Assembly: GCA_038503035.1 (NCBI GenBank)
Contig: JAVSML010020433.1
Coordinates: 269,462-333,461, forward strand
Reading direction: 5' to 3'
Origin: Crocodylus rhombifer
Lineage: Eukaryota > Chordata > Crocodylia > Crocodylidae
DNA: 64,000 nt
Part shown: piece after piece, positions 47,457-60,038 of the stretch
How the letters are laid out: every line of letters starts with the position of its first letter
How positions within the stretch are numbered: the stretch's first letter is position 1
Notes under the pieces: model-generated
The model's input: only the letters and a program-made list of their open reading frames with translations
The model's database searches: none
What the model was told of the DNA's origin: nothing
Made by a program: the position numbers and the translations under genes

Positions 47457-49083
47457 CTGCAGAGAAATGGAAATGTGAGAGGTGACATTAGTTTAGTGTA
47501 AGGGCATCGCATAAATTCATAGCTTCATTTCATCCATATGATCCCTCATTTCAGCCATCTGATTCCCAGCATTAGGCATTCCCTACTCTCAGACTAACTT
47601 TAACTCAATTTCCTTCTCAAAGTTGTTTCACACATTCACAGAATCTTTTTTTTTCTTCTGTTCCTTCCTACAAAGTGGAGCCGAGTCAAAGAATATACCT
47701 TGAACTGCTGCCATCTAAGATTGTAAGGAATGGGAGGCAGATCTGACAGCTGGAGAGTCATGGGTATGCATCATGGCTGATCATGGGGCAGATTCACTGG
47801 GTATATCCACACTGGAGAGAGGCAGCAGGGGCAACTTTAACACAGCATCTCTGGGATTGATGCCTGTGAACAGTAGTAGGTGGGTAGGGTATGCTTGACA
47901 ATGCTCCTTCTCCAGAAACACTAGAGGCACGGTGCAGAAGTACCCACTGAGGTCTCCCTAAAGCCAAGTATGTCTCAAAGGCCCTGCTGCTTCAGACAGG
48001 CTGGAAAATGTCTTCTGTCTTCTCCAGTTTCAATTTACTACCTCAAGTACCTGTTTTTCTTATATGAAAGAGGTGTGGGAGGCACCAGCGAGGACATACT
48101 GTGTGCAGGGAATAGGGATAAACAGCACGGGAAACAGCAGAAAGCATGAGAATAAGAGAAGTACTTTTGAAAGCACTAAATAACCACTTAACTGTACAGA
48201 GCACAGCAGCAAATAGGCAGCACCAGCATGCAAAGCAGTGGGGCACAGCAAAGGGACATAACAAAAGCAGGCAGAGCACAAGAGCAGTGATATGGCAGAC
48301 AAAGATAAAAAGGAGTTTAAGTAATATGGAATAGGATATACTGGGGAGCTGACCCACAGCACAAACTGAAATCAGCTGGGGGCTAACAAGGACCTGGGAC
48401 AGTTGCTTAAAATTGGCTTGATCATGATGTGATTTTAGCCTGTTTTTGAGCTCTAGAAAAGCAGGGGCCTGGGTTGAAAACACTGAAAGAGAAGCAGATT
48501 TGATTTTGAGTTGCATCAGCCAGTACAGATGATAAATATCTGAAGTGACCATTTCACAAATAACCCATAGCCTCAAAGCTGTTCCACAGAGGCGGTCAGC
48601 AGTTATGAAAATCAATCAGAGCATAAAGTATTCTGAAACCCACAAATTGGATGCATTTGCAATAAATAGAAAGTCTGACTCTGTCCTCACCCCCCGTTTA
48701 GAGCAACCCAAATCCACGAGTTTCAGTAAAATACCAGCAGGAGACATAACTGGCTCACAGGCTCCTAAATGTTTTGTATTGCTTATGTATGTTGAATTGC
48801 TTTTGTTAGTTTTGTATTGCTTAACAACTAGTAGATAACAGGACTAGAAATCTTGATGAGGTAATCGCAGTATGATCCCATGAATCAGAGCAAATGGAAA
48901 TCCATACTAAAAATCTTGGTGAATCAGGCTTGTCCAGGGATATTTTTTTAAGGCCATTATTCAAGTAGGTGTAAGTAGGACTCTGGACATGTGCATGGAA
49001 GTTGTACACTTATTAGTTTTGCCCCCAAGTTTCTAAATTCCAAGAACCCCAACAGATATAGATTTGTGCTGGGGGAGCATTAC
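47457..49083 (-). other. Intron of the KCNC-like gene
   Basis: About 1.6 kb between donor 'aag|gtaatg' (49084/49083) and acceptor 'ctctgcag|tgt' (47457/47456), phase 0. A 190-codon open frame at 48043-48615 inside it is hydrophobic but has no recognisable domain and is judged chance. Confidence 0.8.
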
Positions 49084-49575
49084 CTTGGCTCCTACTGAGG
49101 AATAAGGCTTTTCAAAGATAGCCCAGATCTTTGGCTGCCACCTGGCTCTCCAGCTGAAATCCCTTCTTTCCATCTGGACTATGAGACACTGGTCATCAGC
49201 AAGCTCATTCTCATCCCACATATTGAACTCTTCTGGCTGCCTCTCCTTGTTGTTCAGCTTCAGCCAACAACAGGGTGCTAACTGTGCATCACTTATCTCC
49301 CAGAAGGCCAGCTCCTCTTCTAAGACTGACCTGCAGGTGTCTGCAGGGCAATGGAGATGCTTGGTTCTGTAATAGTTCAACACATAGCCAAAGAGTTCAG
49401 CGCTCCTGTCAAAGAAAAATTCTTTGGTGCTAGAGTCATATTCGTACATGCTATGGGCATGAGGCTCTGTGAGCCTGCACAGCTTGGTTCCTGGGAAGGT
49501 GTGGAGGGTGCTACAGTATGTTTCATGCCTGATTCCCCCAACGTTCAGGATGATCTTTTCCTTTGCACCTTCCAT
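49084..49575 (-). CDS. KCNC/Shaw-like voltage-gated K+ channel, exon 1 (T1 domain)
   Basis: This exon supplies residues 1-164. The ATG at 49573-49575 is chosen because it is the first ATG in frame; the frame upstream contains a TGA at 49621-49623. The T1 tetramerisation domain runs from KIILNVGG (7-14) to about residue 107, with KEFFFDRSAELF, YVLNYYRT and EEELAFWEI motifs. The zinc-binding HX5CX20CC motif, a mark of non-Shaker T1 domains, is H75, C81, C102, C103. RWQPKIWAIFEKPYSS (145-160) is the conserved segment before S1 in Kv3 channels, after which the donor GTAATG follows K164. The T1-S1 linker is much shorter than in mammalian Kv3 proteins and there is no N-terminal inactivation extension. 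Upstream, 'ttctccctcttgcag' ending at 49636 looks like an acceptor, so a non-coding 5' exon farther right is plausible. Confidence 0.9.
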
Positions 49576-49635
49576 CTTGCAGGGACCAGGGGGTGGCTGC
49601 ACGTCCTCTCTTGTTTCCGTTCACCTCTACAAATC

Positions 49636-52600
49636 CTGCAAGAGGGAGAAAGGATAAGAGCAAAAATGAAAAGAATACAACCTATAAGACTGCAAGACTG
49701 AAGCAGAAAGGTTTTCTGTGGCAAGTCACACCACCACCACTGAACTTTGTTTCATAACCTCCCTTAGCACTGTCATTTCCTAGAGACCATGCCTGCCCTT
49801 CTGCTCTGTTCTGCTTAAGATGGGTTGGAAACCCACACTCATCACTGTCCCTGCTATCCAAGCCTCTTCTGGTAGTGTGCTAGCAACGTGACTAACATCT
49901 GCCATGAATTATTTGTTCTCTCATCCGCACCCCTACAGAGAAGTGCGAGCAGTGCAGAGCCTTGTTTGGCTTGCCTTCTTGTTTAGGATACATGTTGTTC
50001 TGTATGTTAGAGAAGATAAGTGCAAAGACATGCACCTTGCACTTGGTACAGAAGGGGTAGTCACTCTGCAGCCTTGAACAGACACCAAAAAGGTTTTGTC
50101 TCCTTCAGGGACAAGTTTTACCCTTATTGTGAAAAGTGCTGTTGTGCCAGAACAGTAATGTTTTCTTCCAGGGTCTTCACCCCAAAATTTGGGAAAATTT
50201 TAAGACCACACCTATGGTACCACTCCAGGGGATTCTTCTCTCTTTCCATGTGGCATTGATGCTAGTGGGATTCAGTGCTGTGTGACTGCAGAGCTGTGTG
50301 GAGCAGCCCTGTCTGCAGTAGGGATGGGAGGATCCCCTAAGGTTCTGTTTTTCCCATGAGTTTTCCCATGATGGAGTCATGTTGGACCAAGCTATCTTCC
50401 CAGCTGCAGGATGCTATTCCTGCCTGGAGCCTACTAACAAGACCCCTGGATCAGCTAGGGGGGCTTCCCACAAAAGCCACTCCCTTCTCCCAGGGGCTGA
50501 CTGCAGTGCCTCCATTCCCTGGCACTCAATCACTGAATACTGTAATTCTCATTCCATTCCTGATTACTTACAAGCTGTCATCAACTTTACTCCATGGAAC
50601 ATGACACACATTGAGCCCAAATGTACGGAGTCCATTACCCAGTTTGGTAACAATTTCATTAAAGGAAAAGAGATTCCGTGCATCATCTTCAACCCTCCCA
50701 CACTCCCCAGTTAATGGCAGCAGGACAGAATCAGGACAGTGATGTCCTTAGCTTGAAAGGAGGTAATCATGCCTTGAGGTAACCACAGATGTCACACACC
50801 CAGACACCTCTGTCATTTCTGACCTTCTATGCCATTACTGGAGTCCCTTCCTTGTTGCCATCTGCCTCCTTTACTGGGTCTTGTTGTCTTCTTCCTTCCC
50901 ATACACACACATACCTGCACCTTGCCATTCATTTCTGTCTATAGTCTATACTTTGGTATAGGAGAATGGCTTTCTGTGCCAGGGTCATGCATGCAAAGCC
51001 TCCCACTGGCACGGGTCTCCTTCCTTCTTTCCAGAAGGTCACTTGTGCAGTCTGGGTGGTCTGAATCAAGGAGTGGCCACAGCCTGGTTTCCCCAGTGAC
51101 TTGCTGGTTGTCATGATTTGAAGCTATGAGAGAGGTCCAGAAGGGAAGGGGTTGCAGACTATTTCCGCATGTTACCAGGCTCTCTGCAAGGTGCCCTTCC
51201 AGCAAAGCTCAGTAAGAGGAGGCTGGAGCCTGGGCTTACATGTTCACCAGAAACACAATTAACTGATGTTCAGCTATCATGCTGACTCGTTCAGCACTTA
51301 CATATGCACAAACCAAAAGTTCATATACAAACACACACTGCATTGAACTGAGTGATCGGAAGTAAGGCTAAGACTCTCTGCATTCAGCAAACCTCTTAAA
51401 CACTTGCCGTTCATTCTACTTTCAAGCCATCTAAAAAGCAGAGTAGTTTTTAGAGCTCTTGCTAAACCTGTTTACCTCTGCTGAGAATATTAGATGCCTC
51501 CTATTCAAATGTACAAATCCCAAGTGAGAAATCAACTAAAAAGTTACATTTTTAGATTCTTACCTTGGTGCTATTGCAGCAGCTTTGTGACCAGGAATGA
51601 AGGGAAGAAACCTGGAAGAAGAAAGACAAGTTCAGTGAAAACAGGATGTTCAGTGGCTGGGCTCCAAGCTTGAGGCTCATGGATGCCAGAAAACAAAACC
51701 AGCCAATAGAACAGCAAAGATGTTGAGCTCCCCCCTCTGAGCCTGTCCTATCAGCAATTGCTTTCCATCCTCCAGGGAATAACACTCGAACAAGTCAACA
51801 ACTGCCGGGCCAGATGTGCTCCTGACCACATTACACTGTGCCTCTGCCACCCGCTGTTCTTCTAACAACCTCAAAGGACAACAATGTTTTGGAAAGAAGT
51901 GGATCTCAAACTTCATAGGCCCAATTTAAAATTAAAATGTTGAACAATAGAAATGGAGGGTGAATTCTATTTTTCCTTTTTTTTTCCTTTCCTTATTCCC
52001 TTTTGTTCATTACTCAAGTTAAAGGAGGGAAAACAACACCCCCCTCCCTTTTTTATAAGGGGCTTTGTATTTATATTGGGCTGCCAAGGGATTAATCTTT
52101 TGCACCTGCAGGATTTAAAGTTTTGTCACTGATTATTTTAGAAGGAATTTAAGCATATAACTGTTGATCTTGGTAAAGAAAGATATTATCTAACCTAGCT
52201 ATGTTTGAGATGATTTTTTTAAATTTCCTCTTCAAAGGCCATGCTTAGATTTGTTCTCTCTGGATACTTGAATAATTTTCTCTGGATACACCTTCATCAC
52301 GTCTAGCCTAAAAAAGCTGCTCACTAAGGCCCCAGAACTTTGGTCGATTTAGTTTTAAATTGCATAAGCATAGGGACAGACTGGGACCTCGGCAGAGGAA
52401 GTGTTAGCAGATAATCAAGCCAACTGGGTTCATTCCATTTAAATTTAGTACTTATACTCCTTAGGACCCTGAAATCCTCCTTTCTTTTATCTGAAAAAGA
52501 GGCATTTCCATTTGGGTCTTACAGGCTGATGTACAGAGCAGGTTCCTGGTCTCCCCAACATACACCATTCCTGCAGTGAAAGGGGCCATACGCCACAGTA

Positions 52601-54380
52601 ACAGAACAGCTGACGGTTTGTACTTCCAAAGGTGGAGCACATCCATCAACTGGGTCCACGCTGACCCCTCACTCAGCCACCAGCAAAGGAATGGGGCTGA
52701 TGAAGACACGTGGCAAGGAGTTGCTGGTCCACTCTAGGGCCAACAGTAGCTGGTTTGACTTGAAACCTTGTCTAGTGGGGAGCCGTAAGCAGTCTTTGGC
52801 CACCTCCTTAGTTTGGCATTGTGTGCAGCTCAGCCAGACCCCACAGGCAGGGGTATTCCACAGACATTGCCCTCTGTTCTAGTTTTTGTGGGAATGTCTG
52901 GGCCTACGTGAGACAAAGTCCTTCTCACAGTCACTTGGTCATGGACAGTGTATCTGATTCCACTGTGGCTTCCCGTGGAGTGTCCATAACCAGACTGTTC
53001 CTCTCCATCTGCTCATTCCCCACATTTACCCAGATTTGTGACACTGGAGCCTTTCATACTATGAAAAGCCTTTAGTTATCCAGTTGTTTTCTAAACCCTT
53101 ATTTAAATATGGGTGTCCAATTAGCAGTTCTACAGTCTCCAAGTCCTTCTTTATATCCAGTGAGTTTGTGTATCCTCCATTTGCTTCCCCGCCCCCCTTC
53201 CCGGTCCCAGACTAACCGATGCTACCTACCTGATTTATCTCTGTTCTTCTATGGTCAATCCTAGCTTCATATTTAACAGAGGAGGCCATAGGCTCTGCAG
53301 TACTATCTGCTGGATACTTTTGCATGGGCAAATTAAACATTTGCATTCAGTCAGGTTACTGAAGCCCTGAATGCTAGGGTGGTATGATCCAAAAGAGGAA
53401 AGCCATTGAAATAATGGAAAACAAAATTATACAAGCTGTTCCCGAGGACTGAATAAAGCTCTTTGATATCTGTACAACAGCTTGTGCTTTCTGATTGTTG
53501 TTAAAAAGCAGATGAAAAGTGCAAATCCAGTTCCCGAGCACAGGGCCCCTTTCCAAGATTTTTCTGCCTGGTATCTTCCGAGAATTCGCTGTCCCTACAC
53601 GGGGCACTGCAGGAGCTTGGCAACAAATGTCAAACCTCTCCCTCCTCCTTTCACTTTTCTTTGAGTAATGAATCTCTTGTTTCATTTTGACCTAGATTTA
53701 TTAAGACCCAAGGGCCAGGCTGCTTGGAGAAAACTAGTTACTGTAGTAAACTTTGCTGCTTTTTCAAAGCCCACATTTTAACAAAACTGACTCAGCTCCA
53801 CTTGCTGTTGAAATGAAGTCACTGCACTTTTTCAAATAGTGGTGACCAAATCCATCTGCTAAATATGAGGGTTGAGCTATTGTTTCCTATTTTCCAGTTC
53901 CAGATTCTTTATTGCATTTCTCCCCAGCTTAGTCTTGTAATTAATCAAAGAAACTTTTGAGTACAGAGCAGATGTTCTAGGATATTTTCCCCATTTGCTC
54001 ATATAAAGGAATGGCTGAACTATGTTCTCAAACCAATCTATAACTGGTGTGACATAACTGATTGAAACTGCTGTGCCTTTACACCAGTATAATAGGGAGA
54101 AGAAGAACGTGGTCCAAAGAGATTTATAATCTGCAAAAGATTAAAAAGGTTCTTGCAAGGAACAGAGGGATTGAGATTTGCAGGTGGAGATGACCAGCAC
54201 TGTCTTGTACAAAAGGTGCCTCCGAACTACAAATTCTGAGTATATGACATCTGAGGTCCTGAAATGCTTGTAGGAAACAGAACCCAAGGGGATACAAAAT
54301 AGTTCAGATCTAACCCCATTCAGTAGCAAATGAAGGGCATAGTCTCTCCCACCAACCTGATGATTCTATGCTCCTCAAGT
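49636..54380. other. Upstream flank of the KCNC-like gene
   Basis: By position this should contain the promoter and any non-coding first exon of the channel gene on the minus strand, but there is no CpG island and I could not locate either. Open frames up to about 110 codons have no recognisable domains. Confidence 0.4.
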
Positions 54381-54620
54381 TTTATAACCTACTGGCCCAA
54401 GGGCCTTGTTACATGGTAATTTGGGGTGGCTCCAGGAGCTCTTAAACTCTGGATTGTCCACACACTAATACCTTAAAGTGACTTAAAGCACTTGTTATGT
54501 GGCTCAAAGTTACGCCACTCCAGGGCAGGATCACTTCTTGGTAGGTGTAACCCAGCTCCTGTTCCATTAAGGGTGTAGCCACTCCACACAGATGTGCCAC
54601 TCAGGTTGAAAGTGTGACTG
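54380..54620. repeat. Possible DNA-transposon fragment
   Basis: 'tccacacactaataccttaaagtgacttaaagcactt' and 'gttacgccactcc'/'gtagccactccacac' give a repeat-like feel, and I recall similar wording in reptile MITEs. No ends defined. Confidence 0.2.
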
Positions 54621-57600
54621 CTCCAAACTCCAAGCTAGCACTAAGCTGATCAACACTTGTAAGTGTAACATAATAAGGCCATAAGTCAGAAGAGCCCTTT
54701 TATGCTGGTCTAACTTATAGAAGGACTGTTTGAGGATGAGGAAGCAGTAAGTGACTGCCATGCAGTCCAGACCACAATAGAGACGAGAATCTGAGCTCAA
54801 ATTGTTACTATTTTACAGATGTTCCTTGTGTGTTAGAAGTAAGCGTGGGGAGTCCCTCCAGTTCTGAGGCAAGAGGTGTTTATGCCATGATGCCTGCTGC
54901 AACTGGCAAGTTTTCTTGTACTTAGCAGAGAAACCGAGGAGAAAATGGCCCATGGAGGTAGAACAAACCCCGCACCCCTAGAAGAATTCTGTGCTCGCTG
55001 AAGAAGAAACACATTGCTGGGGGGGAGCCTACACAGCTGACACCCCTCATGTGCCTTTTCTAAGGCTCCATAATATAATATCACAGGCTGTCTCTCCATT
55101 TGCAGTGTATCTGGAAGTGCCAATAAAATAGCCCAAGAGAGAGCAAGTATGTATTTACTACAAGAATCTTACTCACACTGTACTAAAATTAGCCTTCAGG
55201 AAGCATAGGAAGTTGATAAAGAGACTCAAGAATAGTAACATAATTAAGAATGAAATCTCGGTGAAACCCGATTTAACTTAACAGGAAACTGTGCCTGTGA
55301 AGGCCAGTTGGAAGAAGCACATTCAGAATAGAAGTGTGACAGAGTGGCTGGGTGTGAAGAGAAAAGAACCACGCTCGCACCTTCCCCTTCACCTGTAAGG
55401 GGTCAGGAGGTCATGGAGCCCATGGTCCAGGATGGCATGGAGGTCTGGGAGCAGGGCTAACTGGACTGGAGCTAGTCCACACTTCCGACTGCACCGGACA
55501 GAATGGTGCAGCCAGGAACCGGGGGCAGGGATGACTCACGGCCAGGAGCCAGATGGACGGCCAGGAGCCAGACTCGTGTGGTGGTGGAGCCGGCCAGACA
55601 TGTCTCTCCTGATGATGAGCAGTGAGCCAGCTGCTGCAGGCACAGTTCCTGACCCCACAGGGAGCATGAGCTACAGCTGCACAGCAAAGATAGATCCATA
55701 TTGCTGGCAGAGGTCAGATGCACTCCTTAAGAACCCCTAGAAGTTGAGCCATGGGTGAGGACAGACAGCAGCATTTGTGGAGCAATGGATGGGTGAGAAG
55801 CAGCTGAGCTGCTCACCTTTCATTTTACTGTACTAATCCATAGTAGACTGCTAGGTATCCCCAGGGCAAACCCCAGGGCATTTGACCACAGAGGGGGGAA
55901 CTTTTGAGACTTTATGCAAGGTAAAGTGTTAGTGACTCCTTGATAAGGACTAAGGGTCTGTGAAGCAATATCCACATGTAGGTTGAGGTGGGAATGTAGG
56001 GGTCAGAGTAGCTCCTAGTTTGGCACTTATGGCTCAACATCTGATGCAGTCAGCAATATTGCAGATGAGCAGCTCACATGGGTTCCTCTCTTAAGAAGAT
56101 GGGGTGATGCCTGCATGACCCATCACCTCCCTGATCAGTATTATGCCAAAGTCGTGGCAGGAGAGATTGCAAGGACTGGGATACCCTAACCTTCTGAGGG
56201 GAGAGAACAGACAGTGACTGTGTTGTGAAGACATGGCTACTTAAAACCACCAAGATGTTTTCTTCTTTCAGAAAAGGAAGTTGAAGATGACTTGGTCACA
56301 AGAAGATACATGTCTTAACCTGGAGATTTTCAATTTTTCAAAATTACTATTCTCAGGCAGGTAACTCTTTTGGACAGCCAGTGGGCTTTCTTTCTGGATC
56401 TGCCTGCAGTCCAGCTTGATGTTGTTTACCAAGCAACGAGGTGACTAAAATAATAATGTGGAGGATTACCAGGATGCAGTAAGAGCCAGAGGTTATTTTG
56501 TTAGCAACACACTAAAAAAAAAAGATCTATCAGCATATTTATGGGATGGAATTCCACAAGCCTGCTGAGAAAGTTAGCCACAATACATAGTTTATTTTGC
56601 TTGAAAACTTGAAATAATTGGCATTTTTATTATGAATACAACATACCAGATTTTCTCTGTTGCATTTTATCTTTCTCTTCTTGGGAGTGTAGCTACACAG
56701 AAATGCTGAGCATTGCCACTATATGCCCAGTTCTCATGCTTTCCATTACTGCAAACAGACTTTTGAGTGTAGGGAGAAATAGGTCAGGGTTTGCTAGTTT
56801 TGAAGTAACCAGAGGCTAAACTCTTCTAGATTTATAAGTCCAAGGGACAGATTTTTTTCAGTGAACTCCCATGGGGAAGGGAGAATTTCCACTTCCTCTA
56901 GGGTCAAGGTCTTCCCATCACCATGGGAATCATGCTCACTCTCATCTGCACAGAACAAAGTTTACAGGTGCCTTTGTAGTTACGATGTTTTTTTCCACCA
57001 GATGAAAGCTCCACAGACAACAACCAAGCCAGTATGAAGTCTCCAGATTCATGCATGAAGTTCCCACAGGGGCTTCTACAGAAACCTCTCTCAGGATTGT
57101 CATTTGCAAGAATATAAAAAATATCTGCTTATCAGGTAGAAAAACAGAAGGAACACTTCCCTCTAAAGACATTAGCTAAGTAACAACCATAGATAGAGCT
57201 GCTGACAGCTTATAGCTGATCACCTAGGGCTTCTGGAGAAAACCTAAAACAAGCACTTTTCTTACATAGTTTATTCCAATTAGCCACACTGAGCATAACT
57301 ACAAAGTTAGTAGTAGTGCTCTGGGGAAGCTGATACTTGGATTTCTTTGCATTGGAACTAATATTCTCAGTCTGGAAACAGGACTGAGTGAACTGATAAT
57401 CTGCTCTGGAAGCAATTGGACGCATCTCCTGACAGGCTTCCTGTTTGGAAAAGTTCATCTCTTCATGACAGATAAAAGAGCAACATGTAGATCTCAGTCC
57501 TGAGAAGCAGGATTATTTTGGGCACCTGAAGGACACCAATTACTTCTTGTCAGTTCTGGCATTACTGAGTGCCAGTCCTAAAAAGTATAAAGAGTTGGGG

Positions 57601-58029
57601 ACTGCATCACTCATTCATAAGGCAGCAACATGCCAGTTACAATGCACAGTTACAGGATTTATCTCAGAAAAATATTTAATAAAAGTCAAATTCTTATGAG
57701 TTAATAATTGAAACTTTTTATTATGTTAAATATGTCTAAAAGTTATATATTTGTAAATTATGATTACTAGTTTAGGTTTACTATCAAAGTACTTCAATAC
57801 TGTACATTTTAGAATCATTTAAAAGAAGGCGGGGAAAGGAAAAACTGTAGGCTTTTATATCATTACACACTGCTTGTTAATGTGTGGCTTTCATTTAATT
57901 GTTGTTAGTGTCTTCGCTTTTATAATCTATGCAGAGTAGTAGAAAGCTTTGGGTTATATCTGCCCAAACCTTTCTGGCAGACACAGTATGATATATATTA
58001 AATTTAGTGGTTTTTGCATTTTATATTTA
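54621..58029. other. Intergenic DNA, little recognised
   Basis: Contains a direct repeat 'cggccaggagccag' at about 55539 and 55559 in a GC-richer patch (55330-55740) that could be an old LTR or other repeat. No gene was recognised. AT-rich from about 57640. Confidence 0.35.
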
Positions 58030-58239
58030 TTTTGTTTTTCTTTCCCCTCTTTTCCCCCATGATCTTTTCAAGAATTTGCTTAGGAATGCATGCTGTTGTG
58101 AGCTCTTAATATATGGGAGAATGTGAGTATTATAAACTACGGCAGCATACAGATAAATATTGTATATTTGATTTATGGAAAGTGGCAAATTGCCAACCAT
58201 ATACAAAGTTGAACATAGAAGATAGTCATGGAGAAAATC

Positions 58240-58665
58240 CAGCCCTATCAAATGTGTATCTTGGAATGGTAAGGGCCTTAACAGATCTTTTAAAAAGAAG
58301 AAAATATTCTTTTCTCAAAAATCAGAGGGCTGATAATGCTATGCTCCAAGAAACTCATATGTCAGTAAAGGAGTCTAAAAAATTAGAGCAAAGTTGGCTT
58401 TGGTTAGCAAACTATACTGTGTATAACACAGAGTCATATGGAGTTTCTATTTGTGTATGTAGAAAATGGTGCCCATAGTTAACTGACACAACTTACGATC
58501 CAAGGGGTAGATGTGTTGTCACAAATGTTAAAATGATAGATTTTATTTTTATTTTGGGATGCGTCTATGGTCTCAGTGCAGACAATTCAGCATCTTATCA
58601 TTCTTTTTTGTCTGAATTTGAATCTTGTCTAAAAAGACCATCACATTCAAGGGAAAACCTGCATT
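58240..58665 (+). mobile_element. L1/Tx1-type LINE endonuclease relic
   Basis: Translated pieces follow the N-terminus of an L1-clade ORF2 apurinic-like endonuclease: a TGG-AAT (Trp-Asn) start near 58263 with GLN in one frame, then LLKRRKYSFLKNQRAD and MLQETHMS (catalytic Glu of the QETH box near 58350) in another. After a stop the frame resumes with DPRGRCVV near 58498 and FLSEFESCLKR near 58608. Frameshifts and stops show it is dead. Only the first part of ORF2 is present; the AT-rich DNA from about 57640 may belong to the same insertion. Confidence 0.7.
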
Positions 58666-58679
58666 CTAAGAATATTTCT

Positions 58680-60030
58680 AGCTACATTTTGTAGACCAAG
58701 GTGCCTGAGAAGGAAGCCAAAATAACTCATGGCCAGTGCTTCAGCACATCTCCAACTTCTGGTGTGACTCTGGGAGGAGGCATGAGCAGGTTTTGGGAGT
58801 GATGGAGGCAGATCTGCCCAAGACTTCCGTTCCATGCAATGCTCTCCAGCATTGCCTCTGTTTCTCCACGACAGCTACAAACTGGACAATAGCATCCTGG
58901 TCCCCTCAACAGCTTCTGCCTGCTTTTTAGCCTGCAATACTTCCCTCTGGAGCAAGGAGGCACAGTACCCTCTACATGCATCTGTGGTGGTGGCCTGCTC
59001 TGGGGTTGTTGACAGCAGTTCTGCAAGCACCTCCATTCTGTCTGGCTCTGGCATCTGGGCTCCAGTAGCACACTGTGGTCTTGGGTTTAAATGAGGTCTG
59101 GAGGCTGCAGGTACTGGTCCTGAAAAAAGTAGAAGAGAAACAGGTTTTCATTGTGAGCCTCCAGGTTTTACAGCTAAAATGATAAAATTTTCTACATCAG
59201 CTGTCTGGACTGTTGTCCCCCTTTAATTCCTCCTTCTAGTTTATGCTTCCCCTTGCTTCCCATTATATGTCTTAATGAGATCCATATTCCAGTAGCCCTT
59301 ATGCTTTAATTTCCCTGGGACATGCCCTGGGAGGAGTGGATGGGGAGGCTGGAAGTGATGAGTGATTGCAGTGGGGTGGGGGGAGTTGTAGCTGCCAAAT
59401 TTCAAAGTGGGGAGGTTCTGGATGACATGTAGGGCACCCCAGAACCTAAACCCCTGTCCCAGGAGTAAGTGCCCTGCTCCTGCTAGCTGGTGAGAGAGTT
59501 AGCAAAAGTTTCTGAAGAGCTTTTAGAATAGAGCCCAGGGAATAGAAGGGGGGTGCTCTCCCTGCCCCCACCCCCAAATAATAAAAAGGGCAAGAATCTC
59601 TTCTAATGGTTCGCTGATGATTTATTGGTCACAAAATGCTGCAGAACTCTCATGTCCAGCTATTGTGGCACAAGATGGGTGTCCAGAAGAGCTGGAAGTG
59701 GGGGTGAGGGGCTGCCTCATACTCATAGCTGTCATTAGGGTGGGATGATGTTAGGCATATCCACCAACTACTGGGGTTGAATGGAGTCATCCCTACAAGG
59801 ATTTGTGACAGCTCTTCATGAGTGGTGGTGATTTGCTGGGCACCAGAGATCCACTTGGCATCTTGTGTCCCCATATCCCACACCTGGAGGATCTTTGTCT
59901 TGGCCCTGCACTGATGCCAATCCCACTGACGTCCACAAGCTGCAGAAATCTAACGAAATGCATCATGGTTGCGGGGCCTTGAGCAGAACGCCTAGGATAT
60001 CTCTTCCCCAACAAAAATGGAAAGCAAGTT
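58680..60030. other. Intergenic DNA, nothing recognised
   Basis: No exon, RNA gene or complete transposon recognised. Open frames up to 114 codons overlap on both strands. Confidence 0.4.
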
Positions 60031-60038
60031 GAGCACCT

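Noticed and set aside
46905..47501. Plus-strand frames of 113 and 71 codons
   Set aside because: Antisense shadows of channel exon 2.
48043..48615. 190-codon minus-strand frame inside the KCNC-like intron
   Set aside because: Hydrophobic but with no channel motif; splicing of the flanking exons in phase 0 at the KCNC junction leaves it out. Its codons show no family similarity.
49576..49602. Extension of the channel N-terminus by nine residues
   Set aside because: The extension starts at GTG, not ATG. The first in-frame ATG is at 49573-49575, with a TGA upstream at 49621-49623.
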